Part shown: positions 1 to 11,800 of the stretch, in pieces
Position numbering within the stretch: the stretch's first letter is position 1
Layout: the number at the start of each line of letters is the position of its first letter
Assembly: GCA_037903475.1 (NCBI GenBank)
Contig: JBAJFG010000309.1
Location: 1,550,001 to 1,614,000, forward strand
Length of the DNA stretch: 64,000 bases
Direction: 5' to 3'
From: Ancylostoma caninum
Lineage: Eukaryota; Nematoda; Chromadorea; Rhabditida; Ancylostomatidae
The notes under the pieces: model-generated
Told to the model about the DNA's origin: nothing
The model's input: the letters and a program-made list of their open reading frames with translations, nothing else
The model's database searches: none
Position numbers and translations under genes: made by a program

Positions 1-2896
1 TTACTAAGTAGTAGTAGAAAAACATCAAAATGCAAAGGATAACCCATACATCTTTGAGCTAACAGAGGAATGTGTAGAAGTCACATTCCTCAATATAATC
101 TTTCTCATAGGTGATCCTAATTTTGCACTTTTCAATTGGAGCAATATGACCCTTAGTGCTGATATTGGATCCACTGCGACCGCAAAATTTGTCCAATTTC
201 GTAAATCCAACAATCTCGACCAACTTGTGGATAGGCCTACCCATGGATTGAACATTCTTGATACTGTTGACGAACAATTCTTCGGCAGTCAAGGAATTGT
301 CAGTCATTGCGCCATTCAGAACGTCTGACCACAACGCCGTTTGTTTTAATGTTAATGCTGAGTCATTCAATCCTTAAAAAAACACTACTTTTCCGTGACT
401 TCTTGAAAAGGGATTATAGTAGAATCATTGACGAGTTATTATTGCTTGATTGGATTGGACTAATTCACTGTAGCATTCAGCAGATACTATTCCAAGTACA
501 TCTCTATCTGTCATGCGCTCATTCGGAAATACGTTCCGCTGGTATTCCCTAAGCAGCGCATCCATGCTCTCCCACGAAAACTGCTTTTTCTCAAGTCTAA
601 AGTTGCATTTTTCCACAGAAATATTCACATATACGGTTCTTCAAAGTACGCTTCAACCGCAGCAAAATTTAAACGTGCGCTGGCTCTATGGACATCTGCT
701 CGAGAAGAACGCATAGCCCGATCCTCTCACTCCAAGAAACTCTTCAGCTACTGCAGTCGTAAGCTTAAGTTAACCGATGAAATCCCTGATCTCAAGGACG
801 GCGACTCTCTGATCCACAGCGACCAGCAAAAAGCCAACTTGTTTGCTAGCTACTTTGAGGATGTGTACAGGTTGTCAACGAAATTTAACGTCGAGTTAGT
901 GCCAGTAACAGACAAGGTTATTGATTGGATTGATATCATTTGCGAATCAGTTTGTCGTGTCCTTCGCGCGTTACTCAACAGGAACTCCACCTCACCCGAC
1001 GGAATTCCGTACGCCTTCCGCTGCCTTAGGGTTAGCTAGCCCACTTTCACTCATTTTCAATGAATTTCTACTGCATGGTGAGACGCCTAGTATTTGGAAA
1101 CTGGGGCTAGTTAAGCCTATACACAAAAAGGCGCAAAAGGACTTGTGAGCAATTATCGTCCAATATGCCTTACATGCTCAACAAGTAAAGTCATGGAAAG
1201 CTTACAAAAGCCAGCCAGAAAGCCTGACAAGTCCCTTTCAGAGAACAGGCTACTATCTAGCACTCAACATGGCTTACAAAGTAAGCGGTCAACTTCATCC
1301 GCACTTTTGTCTACTGTTCCTTTGTGGCATAGGGAGATTGACAGAGGCAATTACGTCTCTGTGTGCTACGTTGACTTTAAAAAAGCTTTCAATTTAATAT
1401 CTATTCCACTACTGCTGCAGAAGCCTCGAAGTTTTGGAATCAAGGGATGTCTGCATCGCTTCCTGACCTCTTTCCTCACTGAGAGATACCAGTCAGTAGT
1501 AGTCAACTCGGCATATTCCAGAACTTACCCAACCGTTAGCGGAGTTCCCCAGGAGACATGCTTAGGTCCGCTGATGTTCCTTTTATACATCAATGATCTC
1601 GCTAGTGTGTTACCGGAAGGAGTTCACTGTTCTATTTTCAACGATGACTCGAAAATATACACTATCAATAATGCCTTGTTGCTTCAACAAGCGATCTATG
1701 CACTTGCTTCGTGGGCAGATAAACGGGAACTCTCCATATCTACGGAGAAAACATTCGTGATGGGTTTTGGCAAAAATCGTCCTGATATGAATTTCACGTT
1801 GAATGGCTCTGTTCTCGTCCGCACTCATGGAATCCGCGACCTCGGAGTAACCTATACCGACGACTTTAACTTTGACAGATACATAGCAGATATCACAGCG
1901 AAAGCTAAATGCAGGGCGAATTACATATTAAAAGCTTTCAAGATTCGTAACCCCCTTCTGTTTTTTAAGTTATTCACCGCTTATGTTAGACCCCTCCTTG
2001 AGTATTGCTCATCGTTGTGGTCGCCTAGTAGACGAAGAGAAACAGATGAAAGCGAAAAGGACCAAAAGGCCTTTACTTATACAAGCTTTGCTCGAAGAGG
2101 CATGTTCGAATTTTCATATACTTCACGTCCAAAAAAGCTGGGGCCCCTCACACTTGAAGATCGCAGGGTACTCTCAGATCTCACTTTTATGTACAAGCTG
2201 ACAACTGCTGAAGTTAAACTCGATCTGGAAGACCTTTTCGGAATCACACCTTTTGTCAATCTTACCAGAGGCCACCCCTTCAGAATCCGCCCAATGAGAC
2301 CCAGAACTACCTCGTTCAAACACAGTTTTCTTTGCAGAGTGCAGACGAAATGGAACACTTTAGATCCCGATCCCTTCGTTTACTCCAAATCCTCAAGCTG
2401 CCACCAGCGGCTCACCACTCTGCTCCAGTCAGAGAATCTGGATACTTCTTACTCAAGTCTCTGATTTTTGTTGTTTTGCTCCGTTGTTATGTTATGTTAT
2501 GTGTTTATTGGTATTCTTACCCCAAGCTATATGAGTTGGTCATTTCATCCTCTTATTCCATACCTCTTCTCCATACTGCAGTATCTACATACGTTTTAAA
2601 CAGTTCTCAACTGTCATAGATTTTCTTATATCATCCTGGTACTTCCCTCTTGAAGCATGCTGTGTAGCATGTCACCAGGGGCTATTCCAGCTAGCCTCCG
2701 CACCCGGGCTCGTTGGACAGTATTATTCCAGGACGGGTATCTTCCACGCGGACTGTTTCTTTAGGGAGGCCGATAGTATCATCCAGTACCAATCTCGTTC
2801 TTCCTCTCTACCTTTCTCATTCAGTAATTTTTCATCAAACTCTATAGCACTTCCGTTTTCCAACTCAGTGGCTGAATAAAGAATAGAATAGAATAA
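1..2896 (+). mobile_element. CR1-like non-LTR retrotransposon, 5'-truncated by the window edge, frameshifted
   Basis: The end of an AP-type endonuclease domain reads on the plus strand: a PTHGLNILD segment near 230-260 and the SDHNAV motif at 324-341, which is the conserved Ser-Asp-His near the end of LINE endonucleases. The inter-domain region follows in several frames (about 400-1040), then an RT domain and a C-terminal extension to 2463. The 3' end is a tail of GAATA-type units at 2873-2896 that directly follows the 3' UTR, as in CR1-group elements ending in a short tandem repeat rather than poly(A). Frameshifts near 300-720, at about 1030 and at about 1145 make this copy dead. The clade (CR1 versus a neighbouring clade) is inferred from motif style and was not tested by phylogeny. 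Confidence 0.8.
1145..2464 (+). pseudogene. Reverse transcriptase domain of the CR1-like element
   Basis: A 439-codon open frame holds RT motifs in order: SNYRPICLT at its start, SSTQHGLQSKRST, CYVDFKKAFN, SGVPQETCLGPLMFLLYIND, the catalytic FNDD box at 1637-1648 (usually FADD or YADD), KTFVMGFG, and the AYVRPLLEYCSSLWSP block typical of the CR1/jockey group. The C-terminal part has the TRGHPFRIRP and KWNTLDPD signature found in such LINEs. The true start is not the ATG at 1145: protein similarity continues upstream in the two other frames (921-1148 and 839-1039). The RT body is surprisingly intact, so the insertion may be fairly young. Confidence 0.85.
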
Positions 2897-3130
2897 TCAG
2901 CCTTCGACTCCGCGCCCCAGCGGTGATTGCAGGTGAAGTTATAGATCACTCAGCCACCTGACTGCATGGAATATTCGGAAATAAATGTGCTATTTAAACA
3001 ATATTACATAACTGACACATTAGGTTGTACGGAAAATTCTCGCTGTTTTCATCATACGCTTTCTTCAACCCGACGCTGCCTTGGTGCACCCTGACTTGTG
3101 TATATGTAAGGTGATAAAATATGTGCAAGT
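2897..3130. other. Unassigned spacer after the CR1-like element
   Basis: I see no open frame, RNA gene or repeat that I recognise here. It separates the LINE tail from the first composite minisatellite repeat. Confidence 0.4.
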
Positions 3131-4220
3131 TATTACCAGTCTGGCCATCCGGCTAACTTCCGGACTTCTATCGATGCTTGCTTCGCTCGCATTCATCACA
3201 GCCCTAGAGGCTATGAATTATCGGATGGAACCGATTCAGTGCAAATGATCTCTTGCAATGATTCATGGTTTAGCCGGCAGTTGTGGTAATCCGAGTGAAA
3301 GGGTGTACCGGTGTACACACAGAATGAAAGGGGTGGTCGAATTAAGACATGACCAGCCTGATCATCCGGCTAACGCCGGACTCTCATGCTTCTTTTGGGC
3401 TCGGTTCTCTCACCTCGCATTCGCAGGTGTGGACCCGTTCGAGACATCTTCCCCCACTTTCGGACGCCGGCGCAACCTTGTTACTCCGGACCCGTCTTCA
3501 GGCGTTTCCCCGATTATGAACGCCGACGTGCCGTTATCAGACCATTGGACCCACGTACAGATATTTCCCCACCTTACGACGCCGGTGGACCTTTATCACA
3601 CCATCGGACTTGTCTCCAGGCGTCTACCCCCCTTATGGGCGCCGGCGCACCATTATCACAGAGTTTGACCCTTTTCCAGGCGTATCCCCGTTTTCGGACG
3701 CAGGCGCGCCCTTATCACATCGTTGGACCCGTACGCAGGCGTTTCCTCGATTATGGAAGCCGGCGCGCCCTTAAGAAACCGTTGGATCCGTCTCCAGACG
3801 ATTCCCCATTCAGTGGTAACTCTCCCACAACCGGGTGCCGGGCACCTCTGACATAGCTAGCAACCCGTTTCTTATTATCTTCTACATCCGTGTTGGCGCG
3901 ACCCTCATCCGTGCCTCATCAATGCCACATCGCAACACTCATCCCTGTCATAGTTCGTTCGCTCATCCTCCTCCTTCTAACGGCATCGTACCCATCTTGC
4001 AATCACAGGCGATTCCAACTGAGATGTAAACAACTTTCTGTCATAATGAGAAGTTAACATGCCTGAACATGACAAAAGTGGCCCGAAACACCGTAAATCG
4101 AGATAAAAATCAAAATTTACCATATTTTCGTACAAAATTCAACGCGCTCAACGAGGTAGTGTAGGTATTTTCCGTTATAGATGGCTGGTTCTCGTGCACA
4201 CACACGTGAACTGCCAATGA
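3131..4220 (+). repeat. Composite 59-bp minisatellite repeat, copy 1 (forward)
   Basis: The copy opens with a terminus containing CAGTCTGGCCATCCGGCTAA near 3138, followed by the CTTGCTTCGCTCGCAT motif; a second diverged terminus lies at 3352-3420. About 3427-3835 is an array of roughly 59-bp units with GACCCGTCTCCAGGCG, GACGCCGGCGC and TTATCAC as recurring blocks. A non-tandem right arm follows (3836-4220), ending GTGAACTGCCAAT. The same order of parts recurs at 13203-13965 and 20036-21945, which defines the repeat. The long open frames over the array come from GC-rich repeats and are not genes. Confidence 0.75.
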
Positions 4221-4384
4221 TTAGAATAGAATACCTTAGTTTGGAGAAGAGTCGGTATTGGCCCATTCTCAGACTGAAGGTATGCTGTACGGTTGTGCAC
4301 TATGAAGCATGCTTGATATTGATTGAAAACGACCGCGTCCTAGTCCATGAGCCTTCTACCAGTACCGACTACCGGTTGAATGGA

Positions 4385-4409
4385 CTATACTTCTTCTTAA
4401 TTGGCAGTT

Positions 4410-4487
<78 letters not shown>

Positions 4488-4500
4488 AATTCACAGGGAC
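4385..4500. repeat. (GT)n microsatellite beside an inverted copy of the composite repeat's right end
   Basis: About 37 uninterrupted GT dinucleotides at 4412-4486. Just before it, CTTCTTAATTGGCAGTTCAT (4391 on) is the reverse complement of the right end of copy 3 (near 21925-21945), where a short CA tract sits at the equivalent place. The microsatellite therefore appears to be an expansion of a CA/GT tract native to the repeat arm. Confidence 0.85.
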
Positions 4501-6340
4501 GAAAATAATTTGTATCCAGGTTGGTCGGTGAGTTATATTAGGGAGGGCTGAGGCGGTTGTTGGCACATCTCCTGTTCAGAAATAGATTCATGTCGCTCGG
4601 TTCTTCATTTTTTAAACTTTGATAACATCCTCGTCGCAGCGGTGGAGGCGCCTCACCTTATGGACACTAGCGCACCACTATCGCAGCCATAAAACCATGT
4701 GTGAAAAGGCACAAGCATAGGATGCTCACTTTTCCACTATCGCCAATCACCTGGGTGCCGCGCAGTAGTAGTAGTGATGGTGGGAAATCTATCCGTTGCG
4801 GAGAGGAGCGCAGGTGTATTTGGTCTAGTATGAAATATCTGATTTTTTTGAGTATACATTTTGATTGTCGTTATCTTTAGTTTCACTTGCCCACTTGTAA
4901 TTCTTAAGGCACATAACATAGTCCCCCTTTCGAGAGCTCTTCCCAGATCTTCTGGTCCATCTTCAAACTTTGATTGAGAGCAATCTCTGTGAAACTACTC
5001 GAAGACCGAAAAATAATAAGGAATTGAGATAATAAGGTATTGTGTTTCTTACAAATGTACTGAACACCGTTAACTTGAGAAGTTCTTTCATGGTTATATG
5101 AACCTGCGAAGTGAGCTTTGTAATGATCCTGGATAACGATGAGCTAAAAAATATATCGAAAGCGGATAGGAGCCTGCATTAGCAACCCAATAATAACAGG
5201 TTTTGGAGACAATTTAACAAAGAAAAATGACTCAAAAAGCGAGCTTTTCAATGTTCAACCCTCTGAAATTGGTGCCATTTTTGACTGATGTTGAGTAAAC
5301 AACAGGATCAGGACTGCCAATCCACCTGCTATTCAATTTTCAATTAAAATTTTCTCTTTTCAATCAAAAATCAATTCTTGCTTGACTTGCATGATCTGAC
5401 CACGACCAGGGCTCCTCCGAAGGTTTGGCTAATTTTTCTTGCCGGAAAGATGTTAAATTTCCTACATCAAGTTGAAAACGCTCTTTTCAACGTTGTCACC
5501 ACTTGCTTTCCATTCTTCCAACTGCCAAGTGTTGGCTCAACCAAGCTACGTTTGGGATGATAAGGCTTTCCCTAGAGTATGGGGGCACACTTGAATTATT
5601 GGTACAGCAACTTAAGTGAGAAAGAATACTCGTCTGCGATTACATGAGGGCTGCGTAGTGTGGGAGATTTTGGCCAATAGTGAAGTCACCGACTGCGGAG
5701 CCAGCGATATGACCATGGAAAAGGCGTAAGGAAAAAAGAGTCGGCTTCACCAGATTGATTTAATCAAATTACTACAAACGATTACGCTGCTACATCCAAC
5801 AGCTATACTTATGCTTTTCAGGGACTTCTTCTTTGCGAAGAAACTGAACATCAATGCAATGAGAGCGAGGTGTGGAGCGACGTTGAAGAGGTGTTGTCCT
5901 TTCTGAGAAGGACCCTTAGAATCCGGTATAGCCTCCAGCATCGTCTTTACGGAACCACAAATCTGACCGGAGACGACCTTGTCCACTTGAACCGTCTTAG
6001 CGAAGTCTACAACCTTGTCTACTTGAACCGTCTTAGCGAAGTGGATGCGCTCTCAACAACTGTGAGCTCATCATTTAATGTTTCTCAGTACTTGCTCTCA
6101 TAAACACTAGTAAAACCATAAACACACGGGTCTACCTCAATCAAAGTATTCCGGCCGATTTGCTGCGAGGCTGCATGGCGAGTCCCCCTGGATAGGGGAT
6201 CGATCGCGGACAGAAAGCGGCCATGTTCTTGCCCTTCGGCACGGATCGATCTAGAGTATGAACTGTTTAGTTCTGGGGTGTTGGATTCAATTTGGCCACC
6301 ATATGAGTGCAAATATGCCTATGATCCGTAGTGATCCCTC
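4501..6340. other. Gene-free stretch, no recognised feature
   Basis: Only short frames are present. A small piece near 4627-4690 resembles the composite repeat. A 27-bp near-direct duplication (AACCGTCTTAGCGAAGT) lies at about 5990-6040. I looked for upstream M13 exons (CxxF, DFY.F.CG or RDYY-like segments beside splice sites) and found none that fit. Confidence 0.4.
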
Positions 6341-6349
6341 GACTAAACT

Positions 6350-8290
6350 TCAGGTGAGCTCTACTGAAGGGTCAACTGAGACCTTGGTCAGCTGGATGTC
6401 CGCTGCTTTTATACGTAGCAAGATATATAGATATACGAAGCTAAACTCAGAGTTGAAGTAAAAGAGAGTCACTCCATCCGCTTGGAGATCTGCCAAGTAA
6501 GCGCTTCTTCTAACGTGGGCATCACTCAATAACTGCCTTGCTCCATCGCCCATCGCTCCTTCTCATTACGTGCCTGGCCCAACAATGCTTTGAATGATTC
6601 TCGTCCGTGTCTTTAAAGAGAGAGAGGGAGAGAGAGCGAATGTCTGGATTACGCAGCCCTTCACAACGTTCTCTACGCAACTTTCAGCGATATCTCTTTC
6701 AATCGGCGCTTGCATGGTCTTCAGCTGTGCTTTCTTCGTTTGCGTCGAAGTCCACGTCACGCAAGCAGAGCTAGAATGACTGTGCTGTTGTAGTTAGTAG
6801 TTAGTAAAAGTAGTTGATGACCGAGTTGAACAGTTCAGCCCTCAACTACTGATTCGTAAATTCAGAGAGAACAGGCTTGATAGTATGTGGCCAAAGCAAC
6901 TCACCCACTCCTGATAATCTTGGGCTTCAGTCTCCGTTCTAATCAGTCTCCTTAAATGGACTCGATTCATCGTGGCTGCAAAGGAGTCTGTGCATCTGTC
7001 TCTCATCACCTTAGTCCTCTGAACTGCAGCCCAGCTTTTTTTGCTTTCGTCGTTAAGTTGACACACCATCCGTTCTGCTTCTTGCGACGCGTGGGTCACA
7101 AGTACAATGTCATCAACGAACCTCAAATGATTTAACAGTCTTGCGTCCACGTTTACTCCGTACTTGTCCCAGCTGCATTCGTGATCACCGATTCCGAGAC
7201 TGCGGAGAATATGTTCGGGCTGATCGGGTCACCTCGGCGCTTCTTGATTGTCACGACAATGGGGCGGATGAAAGGACGGAACGTAGTCGCACAGTCTGAA
7301 TAACAGTCACTTAATAAGTCCACATATTAATGTTCGACTTCTTGCTCTAAAAGAGTCTCTCGATTGTGCTGGAGCTTCTCCGGAATCCGGCTCGCTCTAG
7401 GGGTTGAAAAGCGCGCAATGCTCTCCGTATTCTAGCAAGGAGACACCGCAACTGAAAACTTCGTAGAAAACGGGTGATAGACTTATTTGGTCCGTGGTTG
7501 CCAAGATCTTTTTCGTGCCTTTCTCGTGCAAGGGGATGGTGTTCGCTGTTTCCCAAGCTGTTGGATCTCGCGACTCCTCCACGTATCGAGTGAACGTACT
7601 GACTGAAGCGACGGAGAGCGAGTATCCACATACATGCACGTCAGCCACGAGTTTGTCCTCTCCACTGCATTTGCCGCTAGACATCGACCCTAGCATGGCG
7701 AGACTCTGAAAGCATGGAGGGGAGGGTGTCTTAGAGACCTGTCGTCAACACTCTATCGGGCGCTGTGGCGAGATAAGCTAAACAGCCTTTCGTAGCATTC
7801 TTTGATCGCAGCTTCCATGACAAGTCACAACGTCACATTCCTGCCTTTTGAGTCCTCCAGACACACAGTAACATGGCGATATTCAGCTATACGACGAGCA
7901 GTCAACTTGATGCTGGTCCTAGATTCCATTGCTGCCATAGGACTCTTCCTAGTGAATTCTTCGTGGTTTTTTTTGGGAATTTTTCGGCACGACTTGTTCA
8001 GCAGAGTATTTTCAAGTGGCTATGGATAGTCGTCTTCAGATTTCTCCTATTCTCGAGCAGTTCTTGCCTCTCCCTTCCGCAGTCATCCCTGATAGTGGTT
8101 ACTGCGGCTACGAGCATATCGTAATCTTCTTCTATGTAGTCCAGCTCTCCATAGTCGTGCATATCGGCAAGTTTTCATCGGCATCAGCATCAAGAATGAT
8201 CTGAGCTGGTCTTCTATGTGCCATGCAATCCAACATTGCCTTGGTATCGTTGAAGTGGAACTTCTCAGTGAGAAATCAGTGATCACTTCC
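6350..8290 (-). mobile_element. RTE-type non-LTR retrotransposon remnant
   Basis: Read on the minus strand, fragments in several frames occur in RTE order. First is an inter-domain piece with MEAAIKECYERLFSLSRHSA (about 7820-7760), then SGKCSGEDKLVADV and PTAWETANTIPLHEKGTKK (7690-7480), which correspond to the usual GKAPGPD and W..s.ivllhKKG blocks. Next come RRGDPISPNIFSAVSE (about 7240-7180) and LRFVDDIVLVTHASQEAERM (about 7135-7075) with the catalytic DD. A piece with KTMQAPIERDIAE (about 6720-6680) matches the late Q.aMERsML region. Frameshifts and stops between the pieces mean it is a fossil. Confidence 0.75.
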
Positions 8291-8767
8291 TGTTTGGAAA
8301 CTGGACAGGACGGCTACGTAATTGTGCGTTCCGTAAAACAACCAGAAAACAGACATTTACAAATGTTCGAGTGAGATTAATCACATCCTGTTGCTTTGCT
8401 AATAACGATTGGGGGATGACCGTGGAGAAATTATTGAGCAAAAGTTGCACAATAACTGATAACTTCCCACCCTTGATACTGCTCCCCCTCCCTTTCCCCA
8501 TTTATGCTTGTCCACTGTAATTTTCCATCTGGTAATATTCAACATGGAGGTCATAGGTGAGTGTCCCCTTGATCCTGGACGTTCATTCGATCATTTCTCA
8601 CTCTTCTGTTTTCTACATAAAAAAATCCTGAGTAACACTCAAGTTGCTCTTTTCTCTTACAAGCTCTTCCTTTCTGTATTCTCATTGTGTTTTTTTATTT
8701 ATTTGGAATTCCAGTGTAATTATGTGCATTTTTGAGCGATTTCGCCAACTCGAACTTCGACTTTCAG
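8291..8767. other. Non-coding sequence upstream of the first recognised M13 exon
   Basis: No recognised exon. A possible donor at 8557 (ATAG then GTGAGT) was tested as an earlier M13 exon, but its phase would put a stop at the next exon. Confidence 0.4.
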
Positions 8768-8868
8768 GTTAACTGGAAAAAATACTTCCTTCACGTTGTC
8801 CCTTCCACCCTACACACCTTTATTTTGAATGATCCTCTGGTTATCATCGACAAAACAACCATTCCAAT
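8768..8868 (+). CDS. M13 exon a (N-terminal domain segment)
   Basis: Acceptor CTTTCAG before 8768 and donor AT|GTGAGT at 8869. The segment VNWKKYFLHVV followed by NDPLVIIDKTTIP matches the M13 stretch 'W..yl...... d..vvv..p.yl' that precedes the helical region. It ends in phase 2, with AT joining A of the next exon to give Ile. It is the most upstream exon I can support; the exon before it must end in phase 0. Confidence 0.8.
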
Positions 8869-11800
8869 GTGAGTGCAAATATAGCAAGATTTTCTCAAGG
8901 TCTTTTCAAAACTAGTACTTCCCTGCAGAAGAATATAGACTCAGGAAAGTCAGAGGAGATAGTATGGATCTCAAGGAGTGAAAGACAGGGTTCAATAATA
9001 TACCACCTCCACATCAAAAAGTGAAAGGCAGGGTTCAATAATATACCACCTGCACATCAAGGAGTGAAAGGCAGGGTTTCAATATTATACCTCAACGCCA
9101 ATAATTTACGAGCAAATTCCAATCACGGAAGTTAGATGATGTAGCCTTTGCAAAACCGTTTGAATGGGGAGAGTTTGAAAGTTTGGGTAGAAATGACGTC
9201 TCATTTCTTTGCAGATACTCCCCTACAGAGTAGATTCTGATCCTTCATTGAATCGGCGCCACCGTAATTTTTCTAGAAAATAAGGAAGAACACAAAGAAC
9301 AATTACAGGAGAAAACGGCGGAAAAAATCTCACCGAAGGCGTCGGTTTAATACGAGGCCAACAGTTGTGTCGAACGCGTTGCACGCCCCGGCGCCATCTC
9401 ATACGCACGCTCAAAACGACGAACCAACAGTAACACGGGTGTAACGTTAGAGCCAGTATGTGCTACAACATCTTCACACATGAACCCCAGTAACGCCGCG
9501 AATTTTTGGAGAGCAGACGTGGGGGGCCGGCACGTGTTCGCATTCTTTCATCATGGGCTCTCATCTCATGGTCAGTGTTCGTTGATGACGCGAGACGTAG
9601 GAGGCGGTTGACCGATGTTCCATCATAAGTGCATAGATGTAGTTAGAGTGTTGCATTCGAAAAATTTTTTCGAATATTCGAATATTTGAATAATCGAATA
9701 TTCGAATATTCGAATAACGGAATATTTTGAAATGTCCGAATATTCGAATATTCGAACAAACGAATATTTTGACATCTCCGAATATTCGAATATTCGAATA
9801 ATTCGAATATTCCAACTTCTCGAATATTCGAATTATTCGAATATTCGATCATGAACTTCGAATATTCGAATACTTCGAATATTTGAGAAGTTGTTCTACA
9901 TTTATTTCGGCTGAGTATGAAAAGGGTAGTTCTTTGAATAGGAAAATTACTCATTAGGTTGCCGCGAAAGTTACTTAGTCACTTTACTAGGTTGCCGCGA
10001 AAGTTACTTAGTCACTTTACTACTACTTAATTACTTAGTCAAAGTCACTTACTTTTGTGTGTTGCTAAATTTTTCGAAATTGATTTGGAATTTTCTGTCC
10101 AAAATTTATATAATGGGTAGTCAATGCTCTACCTATATCCAGTTTGTCCTATAATTCCGTTGCGATCATGACTGAAAACATTCTCAACAACAGGGCGGGC
10201 TGACCGCGGTACCAATATTTGGCGGACCGTAGCCAACTCCACGGTCAGCCAAATAATTAAGCTCGGTCAGCCAGATATCGGTGCGCGGTCAGCCCGAGAA
10301 AGGTCCGCTGTCAGCCTGCGGAAACGATGTCGTGACGTGTGATAGTGATAGTTACTGATCATGTGTCGATGACATTTTAGCGATCAAATTTAGGATCAGA
10401 CGAAAAATCTCCCTTTTTACCTTTGGAAATTGCGCAGTACAAACAGTTTTGAAAAATAGAAAGGCCAAGATCGCTAGGATTTATTTGCATCCTTCAGATT
10501 ATGTCCTTAAAAGTTTTTCCTTGTGTAGCTGTTCATAAAGTGCATAGTATTGATGACAAAGCTCTCTTAATGAGAGCTTCACTCCAAAAATATCTGGAGT
10601 GTGGCAGCCGCAGTTTGGGATGGAGACTTCTTCAGCAAAAAATGGATGCGAGAACCTTCTTAACCTATTCAACACCGTCAGAGAAAGAATTTCGTTTCAT
10701 GTGCACAACACTTGTCACTGTCATTATGTTCACAAAGGTTGAATCGTACATTGTGCTGGTCCTATAGGCCGAATTTGGCTGACCGCGGACAGTACCGCGG
10801 TCAGCCAAACTTTCGACAAAGTACCGCGGTGAGCCAAAATTTCGGTTAGGACCGCGGTCAGCCAACTTTCTGTAAGCGGTCAGCCCGTCCCTCATCTGAT
10901 GGTACCGCGGTCAGCCCGCTCCATTGTCTGAGTTGTCACTACTGACTACAAGCACATTCAGCTGCTGGTTTGATAACTCAGGAAACGTAGCAACTCGAGG
11001 GATGCCACAGAAGCGGGCGCCTCTTGGAACTGATTGAATAGAATCCGCGTAGTAGTATCCGTGATCTGGCAGAAGACCTCCAACGTCATCACGACACAAT
11101 ATTTGCTTACCTCCTTCTCCACGGGGAGGCAAGGAAATAAGACGTATGGATACCTCATGATCTGAGTGACTGCTAATTTCACGTGCGCAGAGTGTCCGCA
11201 TAAACTCTTTGAGGTTTCAACAGAGCTTCGGTCAGCTCGCCATCTTGGCAACCGGTACGAAGAGTGGGTTCTTTATGTAGCTCACGTAAGGAAATGTGGA
11301 TGACTCGGACGCCGATAACTGCCAAAACTACTGCCAAAACGAGAACTACCTCCTCAGAGTGTAATGCTCAGTATTTGATGGAATTACAAAGGAACCGTTT
11401 GTTAAAAGCTGCTGCCAACAAAACTTATTGTTTGCGTAGCGTAGTGATTTCAGTTACTTTGTGTAAATGTTTGTTATATTGAAGACAAAGAATTGATCCG
11501 GAAAGACATCCGAAAATGGGTGAAACTTTCGCAGAGAAGACAACACTGAATAGAGTTAAGAACCGGTGTTTCAAACCCGATTTCAAGTGAGCCCAGTTCT
11601 CAGCTGACGGGTTCAGCATGCAGCTACTAGCAATTACATGAACTATCCCAAACCCAAAACACTGAACCCTCAAGATAAGTATGTAGTATCTCACTCGTTT
11701 CTGTACTGAGTCTGCGTAAGTTTGGTGCTACAGCAATATACGAGTCAGCATGAGTTGCTTAATAGGTACTGAAAACAAATAGGAGCATTTTCAGGGGTAT

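Noticed and set aside
8508..8556. Possible M13 exon before 8768 ending ATAG|GTGAGT
   Set aside because: Either compatible phase introduces a stop or shifts the frame of the clear M13 segment in exon a.
10501..10767. 88-codon frame inside the GGGCTGACCGCGG element
   Set aside because: No recognisable transposase motif and too short. Recorded only within the element.
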